Below, one piece after another: positions 25,521 through 35,061 of a DNA stretch of 60,069 nucleotides (its first letter is position 1; the number at the start of each line of letters is the position of its first letter). Under the pieces are notes generated by a model. The model was not told the DNA's origin and ran no database searches. It saw only the letters and a program-made list of their open reading frames with translations. The DNA lies in contig MNCI01019113.1 in assembly GCA_015680685.1 (NCBI GenBank), positions 95,705 to 155,773 on the forward strand, given 5' to 3'. Source of the stretch: Gnetum montanum. Its lineage: Eukaryota > Streptophyta > Gnetopsida > Gnetales > Gnetaceae. The translations under genes were made by a program, and so were the position numbers.

Positions 25521-25690
25521 ACAGAAAAAGCATAGAAAGATTAGGAATCTGCACAAGAAGTTGAGGACTCGATGCCATGCGCCTCTTGGTGTTGCTCTGT
25601 CTTATTCTCCTTTCTGGAATTCTGACCTACGCCCTTGCTTGAATTGCAAATCTTTGCCTGAGGCCGACTCGCAAATTTCAGGGTGTTTCA

Positions 25691-25704
25691 ATGGCCCCTC
25701 TTTG
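25691..25704 (-). other. Polypurine tract of the Tat element
   Basis: The complement reads AAAGAGGGGCCAT immediately before the 3' LTR. Confidence 0.65.
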
Positions 25705-26188
25705 TTGATGGTTGGAGGGCTTACCCGAAAGTCGTCGACAAAGAATACGAAACACCAGATTGGTAGAAGCAAGAACAGCGTCCATCCATGGCTACTCAAG
25801 GATTGCCCTGTCAATATGGAAGAGCAAAGTTGGAGGGAATGGGAGATAAAATGGCATGGTAGGAAACAGGTTTAGAGAAGGTGTAGAATGAGGCAGGATG
25901 GTAGGAGTATGGAATATGCTTATTGCACGAACAGAAACGTACGCACATTTATGTTGACAGAAATGCTTTCAAACGAGCGTAGCGCGTCAGCCTAAGATCT
26001 CTCTATCACTGATTATAGCAGGAATGCGTGCAAAAGGAGCATGGTGCATCACTTCTGCGATATCTCTACTAGTGTGAGTGCGGAAAATGGATACTTGCGT
26101 ATGTAGCTTTTTCGTATGGGAAGCGGGTGGTGGGGATGAAGGAAACAAGAGCTAGGGGTAGGACTGCGACAGGTATAGGCATGCAGCT
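25705..26188. other. 3' untranslated part of the Tat element, nothing recognised
   Basis: Between the polypurine tract and the 332-codon ORF. Only short ORFs; no similarity to known domains that I can see. Confidence 0.4.
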
Positions 26189-27187
26189 CTAAGTGGTCGG
26201 GCAAACCTGAGCAACCATTTCAACACGATGTTGTACTTCACCGTTCAGGTGGACGCACCTTTGAACGACATCCTCCAAGGCAAGTAACCTGCAACCACAA
26301 AAGAAAGCAGAGGACCATTGCTCATGCGAACAAGAGGCGAGGTTGTCGAAATGAGCACCGTTTGATGCGAGAGAGAGCGATTGGGCCGTGAAGAAGGAGC
26401 TGGGGCATGAGGACGGAGCCGCCAATCCTGACGATTGGCCCAACATATCTTCGCCAAAAGGCATTAGACACAGTGCAGCTAACTGGTTGTATAGGGAACC
26501 AGCCAGATGAATTTGCGAAGCCGACGTCCGATAGCGATGATTGGCGGAGGTTCCCGAGGCCATTGTCGACGAGGATTTCGTCGGGGCTCCGGCTGACGAG
26601 ACTAAACTCTCAGAGGTACTACCACTGCGGTGGGCGCGGCGGCGGCATCTCCAAGGGATCAGTAAGATGCCTGTCAGCTTATCCGAGGAATCAGTAGGAT
26701 GCCAGTGGGGTGGCGACGCTGGGACTGTCCCAGTATCCCACCCCATTGGTTGTGCAGCTGTACAGAGATGATCACGCTCGCTTGATTTACATGGCAGCAG
26801 TCTGTAAGTCCCAGTTTTAAGTCCTGGTAGATTGCCGTTACTGGTTTTAAGTCTCAGTAGACCATGGTCCCAGTTTAAAGTCTGGGTAGACCGAGAAGTG
26901 CTAGTTTTACGTCGTAGCGAACAGTGGCATGTCTGATTTATGGTCTCAGCAGACCGTGCTTTGGATGTCAGTTTCATGTCATGACCCATGGACAGAGCTG
27001 TGCTACTTTTATGTCTCAGCAGACGGCTACTTACCTGTGCCAGTTTAGCGTCGTGGCGGACGCATGCAAGGAATGCCAGTTTTACGTCGTAGCGGACGGT
27101 CAGTGCCATTTTAGCGTCGTAGCGGACGATTATTGCCAGTTTAACGTCGTAGTGGACGCATATTGCCATACCTGCTGCTGACACCAT
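26189..27187 (-). CDS. 332-codon ORF in the 3' region of the Tat element, hypothetical
   Basis: Open on the element's sense strand between integrase and 3' LTR, without a stop although gag and integrase have several. Its N-terminal third is encoded by the 30-bp tandem repeat, so it shows a decapeptide pattern (VRYDVKLAII, VRYDAKMALT and variants). The remainder is rich in Ser and Ala with no domain I recognise. A competing plus-strand reading at 26541-26771 (EVPEAIVDEDFVGAPADE) looks at least as protein-like, so the region may hold another captured fragment. It may also be a chance ORF in GC-rich DNA. Confidence 0.3.
   Translation of the reverse strand: MVSAAGMAICVHYDVKLAIIVRYDAKMALTVRYDVKLAFLACVRHDAKLAQVSSRLLRHKSSTALSMGHDMKLTSKARSAETINQTCHCSLRRKTSTSRSTQTLNWDHGLLRLKTSNGNLPGLKTGTYRLLPCKSSERDHLCTAAQPMGWDTGTVPASPPHWHPTDSSDKLTGILLIPWRCRRRAHRSGSTSESLVSSAGAPTKSSSTMASGTSANHRYRTSASQIHLAGSLYNQLAALCLMPFGEDMLGQSSGLAAPSSCPSSFFTAQSLSLASNGAHFDNLASCSHEQWSSAFFCGCRLLALEDVVQRCVHLNGEVQHRVEMVAQVCPTT
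26810..27170. repeat. Tandem repeat, about 30-bp unit, roughly 12 degenerate copies
   Basis: Units follow the plan 'gccagttttacgtcgtagcggacg' plus 5-6 variable bases. The last three are exactly 30 bp apart (about 27079-27170); earlier ones are 29-38 bp and more diverged. Position between integrase and 3' LTR matches the hypervariable 3' region known for plant Tat elements, where satellite-like arrays arise. Confidence 0.8.
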
Positions 27188-27195
27188 AGATGCTG

Positions 27196-29063
27196 TTAAA
27201 TGTAATACCGCTTCAGATATACATGATTTACAGGATTTGATAATTCATTGCCATTGACGTCTGCTAGCTTGAATGCTCCGTTGCTGTACATGTCCACCAC
27301 TAAGAAAGGGCCTTCCCAATTTGCAGAGAATTTTCTTACTGGTTCACGCACGGCCTTAAGAACAAGATCTCCTTTCTTGATCGGGCGCTGTTGAAGGTTG
27401 TGGCGATGTTTTTGTCATTGTTTGTCTTGATATCTTTCAATCGTGTCAAGAGCCTGTATCCGCTTCTCTTTGACTGAATCCAGATCTGCGATTCGAGACT
27501 CGGTGTGTTGAGCCTCATTTATAACCATGGAGAGGACCATTCTCAGAGAAGGGATTTGCAACTCGAGGGGCAGCACTGCTTTAGACCCGTAAACCAGGCT
27601 ATAGGGCGTACTACCCGTAGCTGTTCTACACGTAGTACGATACGCCCATAGCACATAGAGGATCTGTTCGTGCCACCACATTTTATTGCCGTCGAGCATT
27701 TTCTTGAGCAGATTGATGATCACTTTGTTTGTTGCTTAAGCTTGACCATTCGCTTGCGGGTAATAAGGGAAGGAAAAAGATTGTCTAATGCCTAGGTTAT
27801 CACAGAAGGATTTGGTTTTCGTGCTACTAAACTGCGGCCCATTGTCGGTCACAATAGTCATCGAGAGACCAAATCTGGTTACTATGTTGTCTAGGATAAA
27901 ATGGCAAATCTGCTGAGATGTGATCTTTCGCAGGGGAACAGCCTCTACCCACTTCGTAAAATACTCAGTAGCGGTAATAATAAAACTATGACCTGTGGAA
28001 GATTTCGGCGTGATGGGGCCTATAATGTCTAGCCTCCATCGTTGAAATGGCCATGTTATCTGTGTTGTATGTAATTCTGTGGGTGACACGTGTATAAGAT
28101 TTGCGTGACGCTGACATGTATCACAGGTTTTGACCTTTGTCAGGCAATCCTTTTCCATGCGCGGCCAGTAGTATCCTAAACGACGGATTTTTAGGGCCAT
28201 AGCCCGTGGTGCTACGTGGCCACCGCACAGTCCTTCGTGAACTTCGTCGACTATATGCTGTGCTTGGTTTTTGTCGACGTAAGTTAGCAGCACGCCATCA
28301 AAGGAGCATCTACAAAGAGTGCTGTCTCCGATGATGACGTATTGCCTAGCCTGCTTACGGATTGCATCTTTCTGTGCGCGTGTCAATGCAGACGGTAGCT
28401 CGCCCTGTAAAAGGTAAGTTTTAATGCCGTCGTACCATTCAGGCGTGCTTTCTTCGAGAAGAGAAGAGATTTTCGTCGTCTGAATGATAGGACGTGTGTA
28501 GTCTGTGATCAATGCAGGACAGATGTCAAAAAGCTGTGGAGGCATGTTCAAAGCCAGTGTTGCCAGTGCGTCGGCCAGTGTGTTATCCGTGCGTGGTACG
28601 TGCTGGGCATCGATGGTCGTAAATCGTCTCAGAAGATCTTTAGTCGTATCGTAGTAGGGCTGCAAATGTACAGCCTTGCAGGCATAGACTCCTGTGATCT
28701 GATTTATGACAAGCATTGAATTGCCCCTAATCGCCAAGTGTTGAACATCGAGTTCACTGGCAGTTAGTAATCCCCTGAAGAGCCCCTCGTACTCTGCCAC
28801 ATTGTTCGTACAAGGGAAGGTCAAGCGATAAGCGTGCAGACGCACATCCTCAGGTGATAGCGTGATAACAGTGGCAGCACTTCCACCTCTAGTAGTTGAA
28901 GCGCCGTCAAAGTATAACGTTACTTCGGGGCCTGTCGAGACAAGGCTTAGACTATGTACATGTTCGTCAGGGAACTCTGGCCCTATAGTCGCCTGATTGT
29001 TAATCGGTGAAGTTATTAACTGGTCAGCTATTGCTTGGCCTTTCGTAGATGATTGGCCAATAT
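27196..29063 (-). pseudogene. Tat pol 3' part: RNase H end, archaeal-type RNase H, integrase
   Basis: One minus-strand frame from the N gap to a stop at 27196-27198. It opens with the end of the normal RNase H (KGQAIADQL), then a linker. The second RNase H has YFDGAS, VAEYEGL and LADALATLAL, but the third acidic site reads RGNSML where the family has GDS. Integrase follows: zinc residues in HEGLCGGH and CDTC, core Asp in LDIIGPI and VTDNGPQF. In ANGQA-stop-ATNK a TAA (27736-27738) replaces the catalytic Glu codon. A TGA lies at 27415-27417, then a GPF-type module (WEGPFLVV) and the C-terminus. No chromodomain seen. Two stops, no frameshift. Confidence 0.92.
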
Positions 29064-30000
29064 NNNNNNNNNNNNNNNNNNNNNNNNNNNNNNNNNNNNN
29101 NNNNNNNNNNNNNNNNNNNNNNNNNNNNNNNNNNNNNNNNNNNNNNNNNNNNNNNNNNNNNNNNNNNNNNNNNNNNNNNNNNNNNNNNNNNNNNNNNNNN
29201 NNNNNNNNNNNNNNNNNNNNNNNNNNNNNNNNNNNNNNNNNNNNNNNNNNNNNNNNNNNNNNNNNNNNNNNNNNNNNNNNNNNNNNNNNNNNNNNNNNNN
29301 NNNNNNNNNNNNNNNNNNNNNNNNNNNNNNNNNNNNNNNNNNNNNNNNNNNNNNNNNNNNNNNNNNNNNNNNNNNNNNNNNNNNNNNNNNNNNNNNNNNN
29401 NNNNNNNNNNNNNNNNNNNNNNNNNNNNNNNNNNNNNNNNNNNNNNNNNNNNNNNNNNNNNNNNNNNNNNNNNNNNNNNNNNNNNNNNNNNNNNNNNNNN
29501 NNNNNNNNNNNNNNNNNNNNNNNNNNNNNNNNNNNNNNNNNNNNNNNNNNNNNNNNNNNNNNNNNNNNNNNNNNNNNNNNNNNNNNNNNNNNNNNNNNNN
29601 NNNNNNNNNNNNNNNNNNNNNNNNNNNNNNNNNNNNNNNNNNNNNNNNNNNNNNNNNNNNNNNNNNNNNNNNNNNNNNNNNNNNNNNNNNNNNNNNNNNN
29701 NNNNNNNNNNNNNNNNNNNNNNNNNNNNNNNNNNNNNNNNNNNNNNNNNNNNNNNNNNNNNNNNNNNNNNNNNNNNNNNNNNNNNNNNNNNNNNNNNNNN
29801 NNNNNNNNNNNNNNNNNNNNNNNNNNNNNNNNNNNNNNNNNNNNNNNNNNNNNNNNNNNNNNNNNNNNNNNNNNNNNNNNNNNNNNNNNNNNNNNNNNNN
29901 NNNNNNNNNNNNNNNNNNNNNNNNNNNNNNNNNNNNNNNNNNNNNNNNNNNNNNNNNNNNNNNNNNNNNNNNNNNNNNNNNNNNNNNNNNNNNNNNNNNN
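29064..30000. other. Assembly gap of 937 Ns in the Tat reverse transcriptase
   Basis: Sequence on the right ends in YQAGF, at the start of RT. Sequence on the left begins at the end of RNase H. The missing part therefore contains the RT catalytic core and most of RNase H. Related elements need more coding sequence than 937 bp for this, so the gap is probably undersized (inference). Any ORF through the Ns is meaningless. Confidence 0.95.
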
Positions 30001-30515
30001 ATGAAACCAGCCTGATACAGTTTAGTGATTTCATCACGCACGGCTAGCGCGATCTCTGGCTTGATTTTGCGTGCCTTTTGTCTAACTGCTTTAATCTGCG
30101 GGTCTAAGATGATGTTATGCTGGATTAGCCTAGGATCTAATCCAGGCATATCCTTGTATGACCATGCGAAGACGGTAATGTTGTCTTGCAGGACCTTTCT
30201 TATGGCATCGTGCATTTTCTGGTCTAACAAAGAACTGACTTTAAGTGTTTTAGCTTCACCCTTATGCGTAACAATAGGAACCTCACTGAGGGGGTCTTCG
30301 GTTATGTCCCCAGCCTCTAGGTCTAATATGCGCGTCGACTGTTCTGGCCATTCTGGGGACGCTTCCGACGCAGCTATGGTTACGCCTTCTAAAAGGGGGT
30401 TAACATCTACTAGCGCGGAGTTAAACTGCCTAATTACCTTCCCGTATGGGCCCATCAAAGTTAGGGGTGCCGAAACTGTTGTGTCCATTTGCCGTCTGTC
30501 CTGCAAAACCTCCAA
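30001..30515 (-). CDS. Tat reverse transcriptase, N-terminal part (partial, runs into the gap)
   Basis: Minus strand, 171 codons before the Ns without a stop. Contains VFAWSYKDMPGLDPRLIQH and the following KPEIALAVRDEITKLYQAGF, the conserved entry into Ty3/gypsy RT. The frame differs from that of gag-protease, from which it is separated by the antisense gene. The start at 30515 (MEVLQD) is simply the first Met in frame. It is unknown whether pol is made by splicing, frameshift or internal initiation. Confidence 0.85.
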
Positions 30516-30913
30516 GTGCGTAAATGATTAGAAGACAAGTGACGTGATGTCGCCGAATGTGGAAGGCTAACTGAATTTTGAATATTATAGATAGGTTGTA
30601 ATCAATGTAACCCGATTACGAGGCGATAAGATGTGGTAGTTTAATGTCATTTCGGATAGGGGCGCGTGCGATATCAGCCGCATTAATATCCGGATTTTCG
30701 GGTTCCGTTTTAAGAAAGTCCTGCTGAAATCGGATATCAAGTCGGTGATGCTCGCGTATAAGTAAGTAGTTTTTTGATGAGGACAGGTTATTGGCTCTTT
30801 GAGAATTCGAATTCGTGACTGTCGCTGAGAGAAGGAAGAGCAGAGAGTTAGAGCGTGTAATCTTGCGAAGATTTGCAAGTGTTAAGCTGTGAAAAAATTC
30901 TGAAGCCGTTGCA
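30516..30913. promoter_or_regulatory. 400-bp divergent spacer between Tat RT and the antisense gene
   Basis: Holds the presumed promoter of the plus-strand antisense gene. TATA-like strings occur near 30585 (atattatagata) and 30757 (gtataagta); neither is decisive. No gene is seen inside. Confidence 0.35.
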
Positions 30914-33900
30914 ATGGCACCGAAGATCAAGAGGAAGAACGCAAAACTAGCCAAAATCGATGAAATGCAAGCAACTCTGGATCGCGTTTCGCAGGCGCTG
31001 GTCGATGTTCGCGACCCTACGCCATTGAACCGGTTAGTCATTCCTTGCATGCTTATGTTTATTTCAATCTCTACTTTCATGGTATATTTTTTTTTGCGTG
31101 AATGTGGATTTCGAATTGTGGACCTCGGGTTAATGCGAGGGTTTGATGGGGTTGCGTCTACCGTCGTTGTCAAGGACGAACCTTGCGTTATTGCAAGGGT
31201 TTGGGCGATTTCGGCTTGGATAGCTGAGTGTGGTTTATGAGTTTTCTGTGTTAGTCATGCAAATGTAAATGTAGGTGTTAATGTACACATTGGATTTTCT
31301 GTACAGCGTTGCGCTAAAGCCCATCCTGATTGTGCTGGATATTGTCGGGGTCTTGTGTTGTATAAACCCCATCATCCCTAATGTCCCTCCCCCGCACACG
31401 CGGTTGCAAGGGAAGCCCATATGGTTTCGACAGGGTGCGCTAGAGTTTCTGCAGTTCTTACTGTGCAACTTTAGCGTCATTGTGTGGTCTGACCTGTCTG
31501 GCGACATCGCCGGTGCTCTTTTAGAGCACTTGCTGGCGGATTCTGCGCAAGGGATTCTGGCCTTTTTGATGGACGGAGCCATCGATAGGGGCCGTCCCGA
31601 GGACCGACAGCTGAGCGCCCGAGGCTTGAGGAGCTTGAACTGGATTTGGGAAATAGCTCGATTCAGTTGTTACCATGCATATAACACGCTGTTCGTGGCT
31701 CGCCATGTCTCAACCTGTTTCCAGAACCCACAAGGCATGGTGTACTATGCAGGCGGGTAAGCGAATCTTGTTAACTGTCTATGTTTCTGTTTTGTTTTAT
31801 GTCTGTTGTCAGTGTGAAATATAAGAGAAGCTCATGCGCAAAATGTAAAATAAGTCTATGTTGTATGGTGCAGGTTCTTTATTTAGGACAATAGGTTAGT
31901 TGGAGATAGGGATGTGTTATCATGGGCCGAAACGGCGATAATGGCGTTTACTGCAACTAGCAACGTGCGTGCTGGTGTTATAGAGCAGATCAGCTTTGAC
32001 ATGCGTGAGTACCCCACCCGTTACGCTAGGGCTTTTGAGAATTTCCAATGACTCGGGTGGCTGCACGATGACTGGACCTTAGATCCGCCCCTTACTGTCG
32101 AGGATGTGCAGAGGGAACTCCCACCATTTCCCCTGCCATTTGGCCCCGGTAAGGCTGTTGTGTAGTTAGTTATTGCGTAATATAATTGTAAATTGTGGAC
32201 ATTGCGTAATAGTGTTTTGGTTTAATTTGTGTTTCATGCTGTGCAGTTAGGGAATCTCGGGAGATTACCCTTACAATTTTCAGCCACAAGGAGAACACCG
32301 TCCTCTTTCGCTACGGCGACATCAAGGACGCACAGCGCTGGCTCGGCCACTCGGCGGCCCCAGTCACGGTGACCTCCAAGATCCGAGCAGTAGGGCTAAT
32401 GCACCTATTTCTGGCTGCAACTCCTGATCTTCCCGCCAGTGAAATGCTGACCCTGGTCAACTCCTTCAACGAAAAGGCCGAGCGTTTCTGGACACGCGTA
32501 CATAACGTGTGCGTAAGCTTTAACATCAACGCTCAGCTCTTTGCGGACCTCTTTGGTGTCCCCTCAGACGGCCCTCCCGTAAGTGAGAAGGTGAAGAGGA
32601 GCGTTGCCTTCCAGAATTGGCTGAAGGAGTGGGTGAGGATCCCGAAGGAAACCAAAGGGTTTCCTTGCGAAAAATTTCAGATGGATGCTGCCAAGACACT
32701 TTATCCCCTCTTCCGGGCTCGGGCTTTCCCTAAAACTCTCTCGCAGGGGAAGTTCTTTTCTGTAGAACAAACCCGTATTATGCGAGAGGTTCTGGAGGAG
32801 GGGACCCAGTTCAATTGGGCAAGCTATTTTTCCAAGGGACTACGTAATGAGATGATCAAGCTTCGCCAGAAGCTTGAGTCCCTTTTCAACGTACATTACG
32901 CCTTCTTCATAGCTTGCCTCTGGTGGTTTGCTGAGTTTCTGGTCATCCAAAGGAATAGGGTCTGGGTACAGCAAGACTGAGACCAGCTGTCCAGACCTTG
33001 GATTGCCCACATCCTCAGCACTACCCATGGGTAGGATCTGCCGGAAGGGATCGGGGAATCGTTGTCTATAACGACCAAAGATCTGGCGGCGCCCCAAGTG
33101 CGAGGCCTCGACAGTGTAGGCGGGATAATGCCTACTTACACCAGCGACGCCTTGCAAGGGAAACGCCTGGCGGAAGAAATTGTAGAACCTGCAGCTCGGC
33201 GTAAGAGGCTCCGTATGGGCGAGGCCCCTGAGGGTGACGCAGGCCAAACTGTGGCGGTCAAAGTTCAGCGGAGTAAGCCTCCGCTTGGTAAGTGTGCAGA
33301 AATTGTATTACGCAGCGTTTTGTTTAGATGTTTTGTAATGATATACTAAGGTGCTATGACAGGACCAGTAAAAATTACGGAAGAACTAACCCCTGAGATG
33401 GGGGCAGTAACACTAAGTCGTAGGGAGGGGGCCTCGATTTTGGAAGAAGAGGCCCCAGCTATTAGCGTGAGCTGCGTACATGCTGTGGTGCGTGAGGAGG
33501 CCCCAGCTACTGGAACCAGCGACACACAGGCTCAAGTGCGTGAAAGGGAAAGGACGACTGAAGATGTCAGTGAAGTCGCCACTGTCACCGGTAGAGGTAA
33601 TGAATGTGTTAGGGAGTTTGAAAGATTTTATAAATAGATGAAGGGTCTGACGGAATTACGCTACAGGAGAAGAGGACGCATCCACGTCTATCGCTGTTAA
33701 CAGAGCGTGGAGAGACTTCCCTGACAAATTTGCCTTCATGGAAGGCGTTGTCAGTGACATGATCGAGCGCCTAGAGCGCATCGAACCTGGGGCTAGTACG
33801 TTATGGTCATAATAAGTCTGTGGTATTATTTAGTGGTAATGTTTCATCAGCATTTGATGATTGTTTCTGTTAGGAGCTTGCCTACGATGGGATCCCACGG

Positions 33901-35061
33901 AGCCCATTGATCTGGACACAGTGGAGCCACCATCCAATGAAGCAGCCGTGCCACGTCACATTTATGAGGAATTGCGTAAATGTACGTTACGCTCGACACG
34001 CTCCTTATGGGAAAGTAGGGGCGTAAATGAGAATTTATGAAAAAGGTTGTAGAAGTCAAAGCAGAGGGTTGAGTCTCTGACCAAAGAGGTCGGAGACTTA
34101 AAATCACGGTGCGACCTCCTACAGGCACGAGCGACAGGGGATGAAGACTGGCGTACCGCAGTTGTCGACCACTCCCGGTATTGGACAGCCATTAAAAACA
34201 GCGTGTAGACCAGTAGGACGTTAGTCGAACAGTGGATACAGATAGAACTCCTAGCCCAGAAAAGCCGGGACTAGAGGGATTATTGTGCAAGCGTGCAAGA
34301 GTGGGGGCAGAAGGAGAAGGACCACAAGCACTTGTACAAGCGGGAGAGTATTGCTTATCGGAAACTCTACTGCGATCTTGCTGTCAGGGCCCAATCCTTT
34401 GAAGTCTTCCTGGACGTCATCGGAGCTTCTAAAGCTTTCAAGTAGTTCGAGGAGCAAGTGACTGTAAGTGCGTCCCCTGAAAGGGAAATGACTCTCCCTG
34501 GGGATCAGGCTTCAATCCCTACTTTCTTCCCGGACCCACCCCGCTGGAGCAGCGTGGAGAAAGGGAAAGTGAAGGCCGGAGCTGCCTTGGAAGAGGATGT
34601 ATGGCCAGATCTAACGGAGGAAGAGATCATGGAGTGCCTGTGGGCTGGCTTGGACAAGCTTCCCTTTGCTGCGGAAGCGAGGCCGTCACAGGTGAATTTA
34701 CGCGCTACTTAGTTTGCGTTTCTAATTATGATGTTAGGTCTTAGGTAGCTAATGTGTTTACTGCGTTCAGGTACCAGCCGAGGATAGGGAAGACGAACAA
34801 GCTGAGGAGTTAGCAGAGGGAGCGGCCGAAGCAGAAGAAGAAGCAGAGGAAGAAGCAGAGGAAGGAGAAGAAGGAGGAGAAGAACGCGACGATGAAGAGC
34901 ATCTTCCCGTGGAGCCGACGCCAGGACGAGGACCTTGTGAAGAGGGCATTCTTCGTGAAAGAATCATTCCCAGAAACGACGACCCATTGGAGGACGATCC
35001 ACTAGTGTTGGATCCGGACTTAAGAGATACCGATGATAGTGGCAGTAGAGGAAATGCGTAG
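30914..35061 (+). pseudogene. Antisense eight-exon passenger gene of the Tat element (HAD-like N-terminus, coiled coil, acidic tail)
   Basis: Exons by my reading: 30914-31032, 31307-31756, 31874-32148, 32247-33287, 33363-33590, 33667-33795, 33874-34691, 34771-35061. All seven introns (75-274 bp) are GT-AG, the phase continues across every junction, and the total is 3351 nt (1116 residues plus stop). Exon 1 is basic (MAPKIKRKNAKLAKIDEM). Exons 2-3 resemble plant FCP1/NIF-type HAD phosphatases: PILIVLDIVGVL, VIVWSDLSGDI, GILAFLMD. Exon 4 contains VCVSFNINAQLFADLFGVP, perhaps a plant transposon-protein domain. Exon 7 is heptad-like and exon 8 strongly acidic (Glu/Ala runs). Nine in-frame stops: two in exon 3, two in exon 4, five in exon 7. 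No frameshift. Opposite to the element's genomic RNA. Confidence 0.75.

Larger units (their letters stand above)
24233..25690 (-). repeat. 3' LTR of the Tat element
   Basis: 1458 bp, TGTAAC...GTTTCA on the plus strand. The TATA site is the complement of 'tatttata' near 24936. It contains perfect hairpins at 25034-25065 (13-bp arms) and 25493-25520 (10-bp arms) and many GCGTAA/TTACGC hexamers. A 60-codon ORF near 24540 occurs in both LTRs simply because they are copies. Confidence 0.93.

Noticed and set aside
26810-27170. Possible CRISPR-like array
   Set aside because: Units are contiguous and degenerate, with no unique spacers, and the genome is a plant's.
28997-30047. Several open frames of 320-340 codons on both strands
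   Set aside because: They consist almost entirely of translated Ns from the 937-base gap.
30616-31582. Minus-strand ORFs opposite exons 1-2 of the antisense gene (for example 30616-31173)
   Set aside because: No family similarity, and they lie opposite exons whose phase and splice sites are mutually consistent; treated as shadows.
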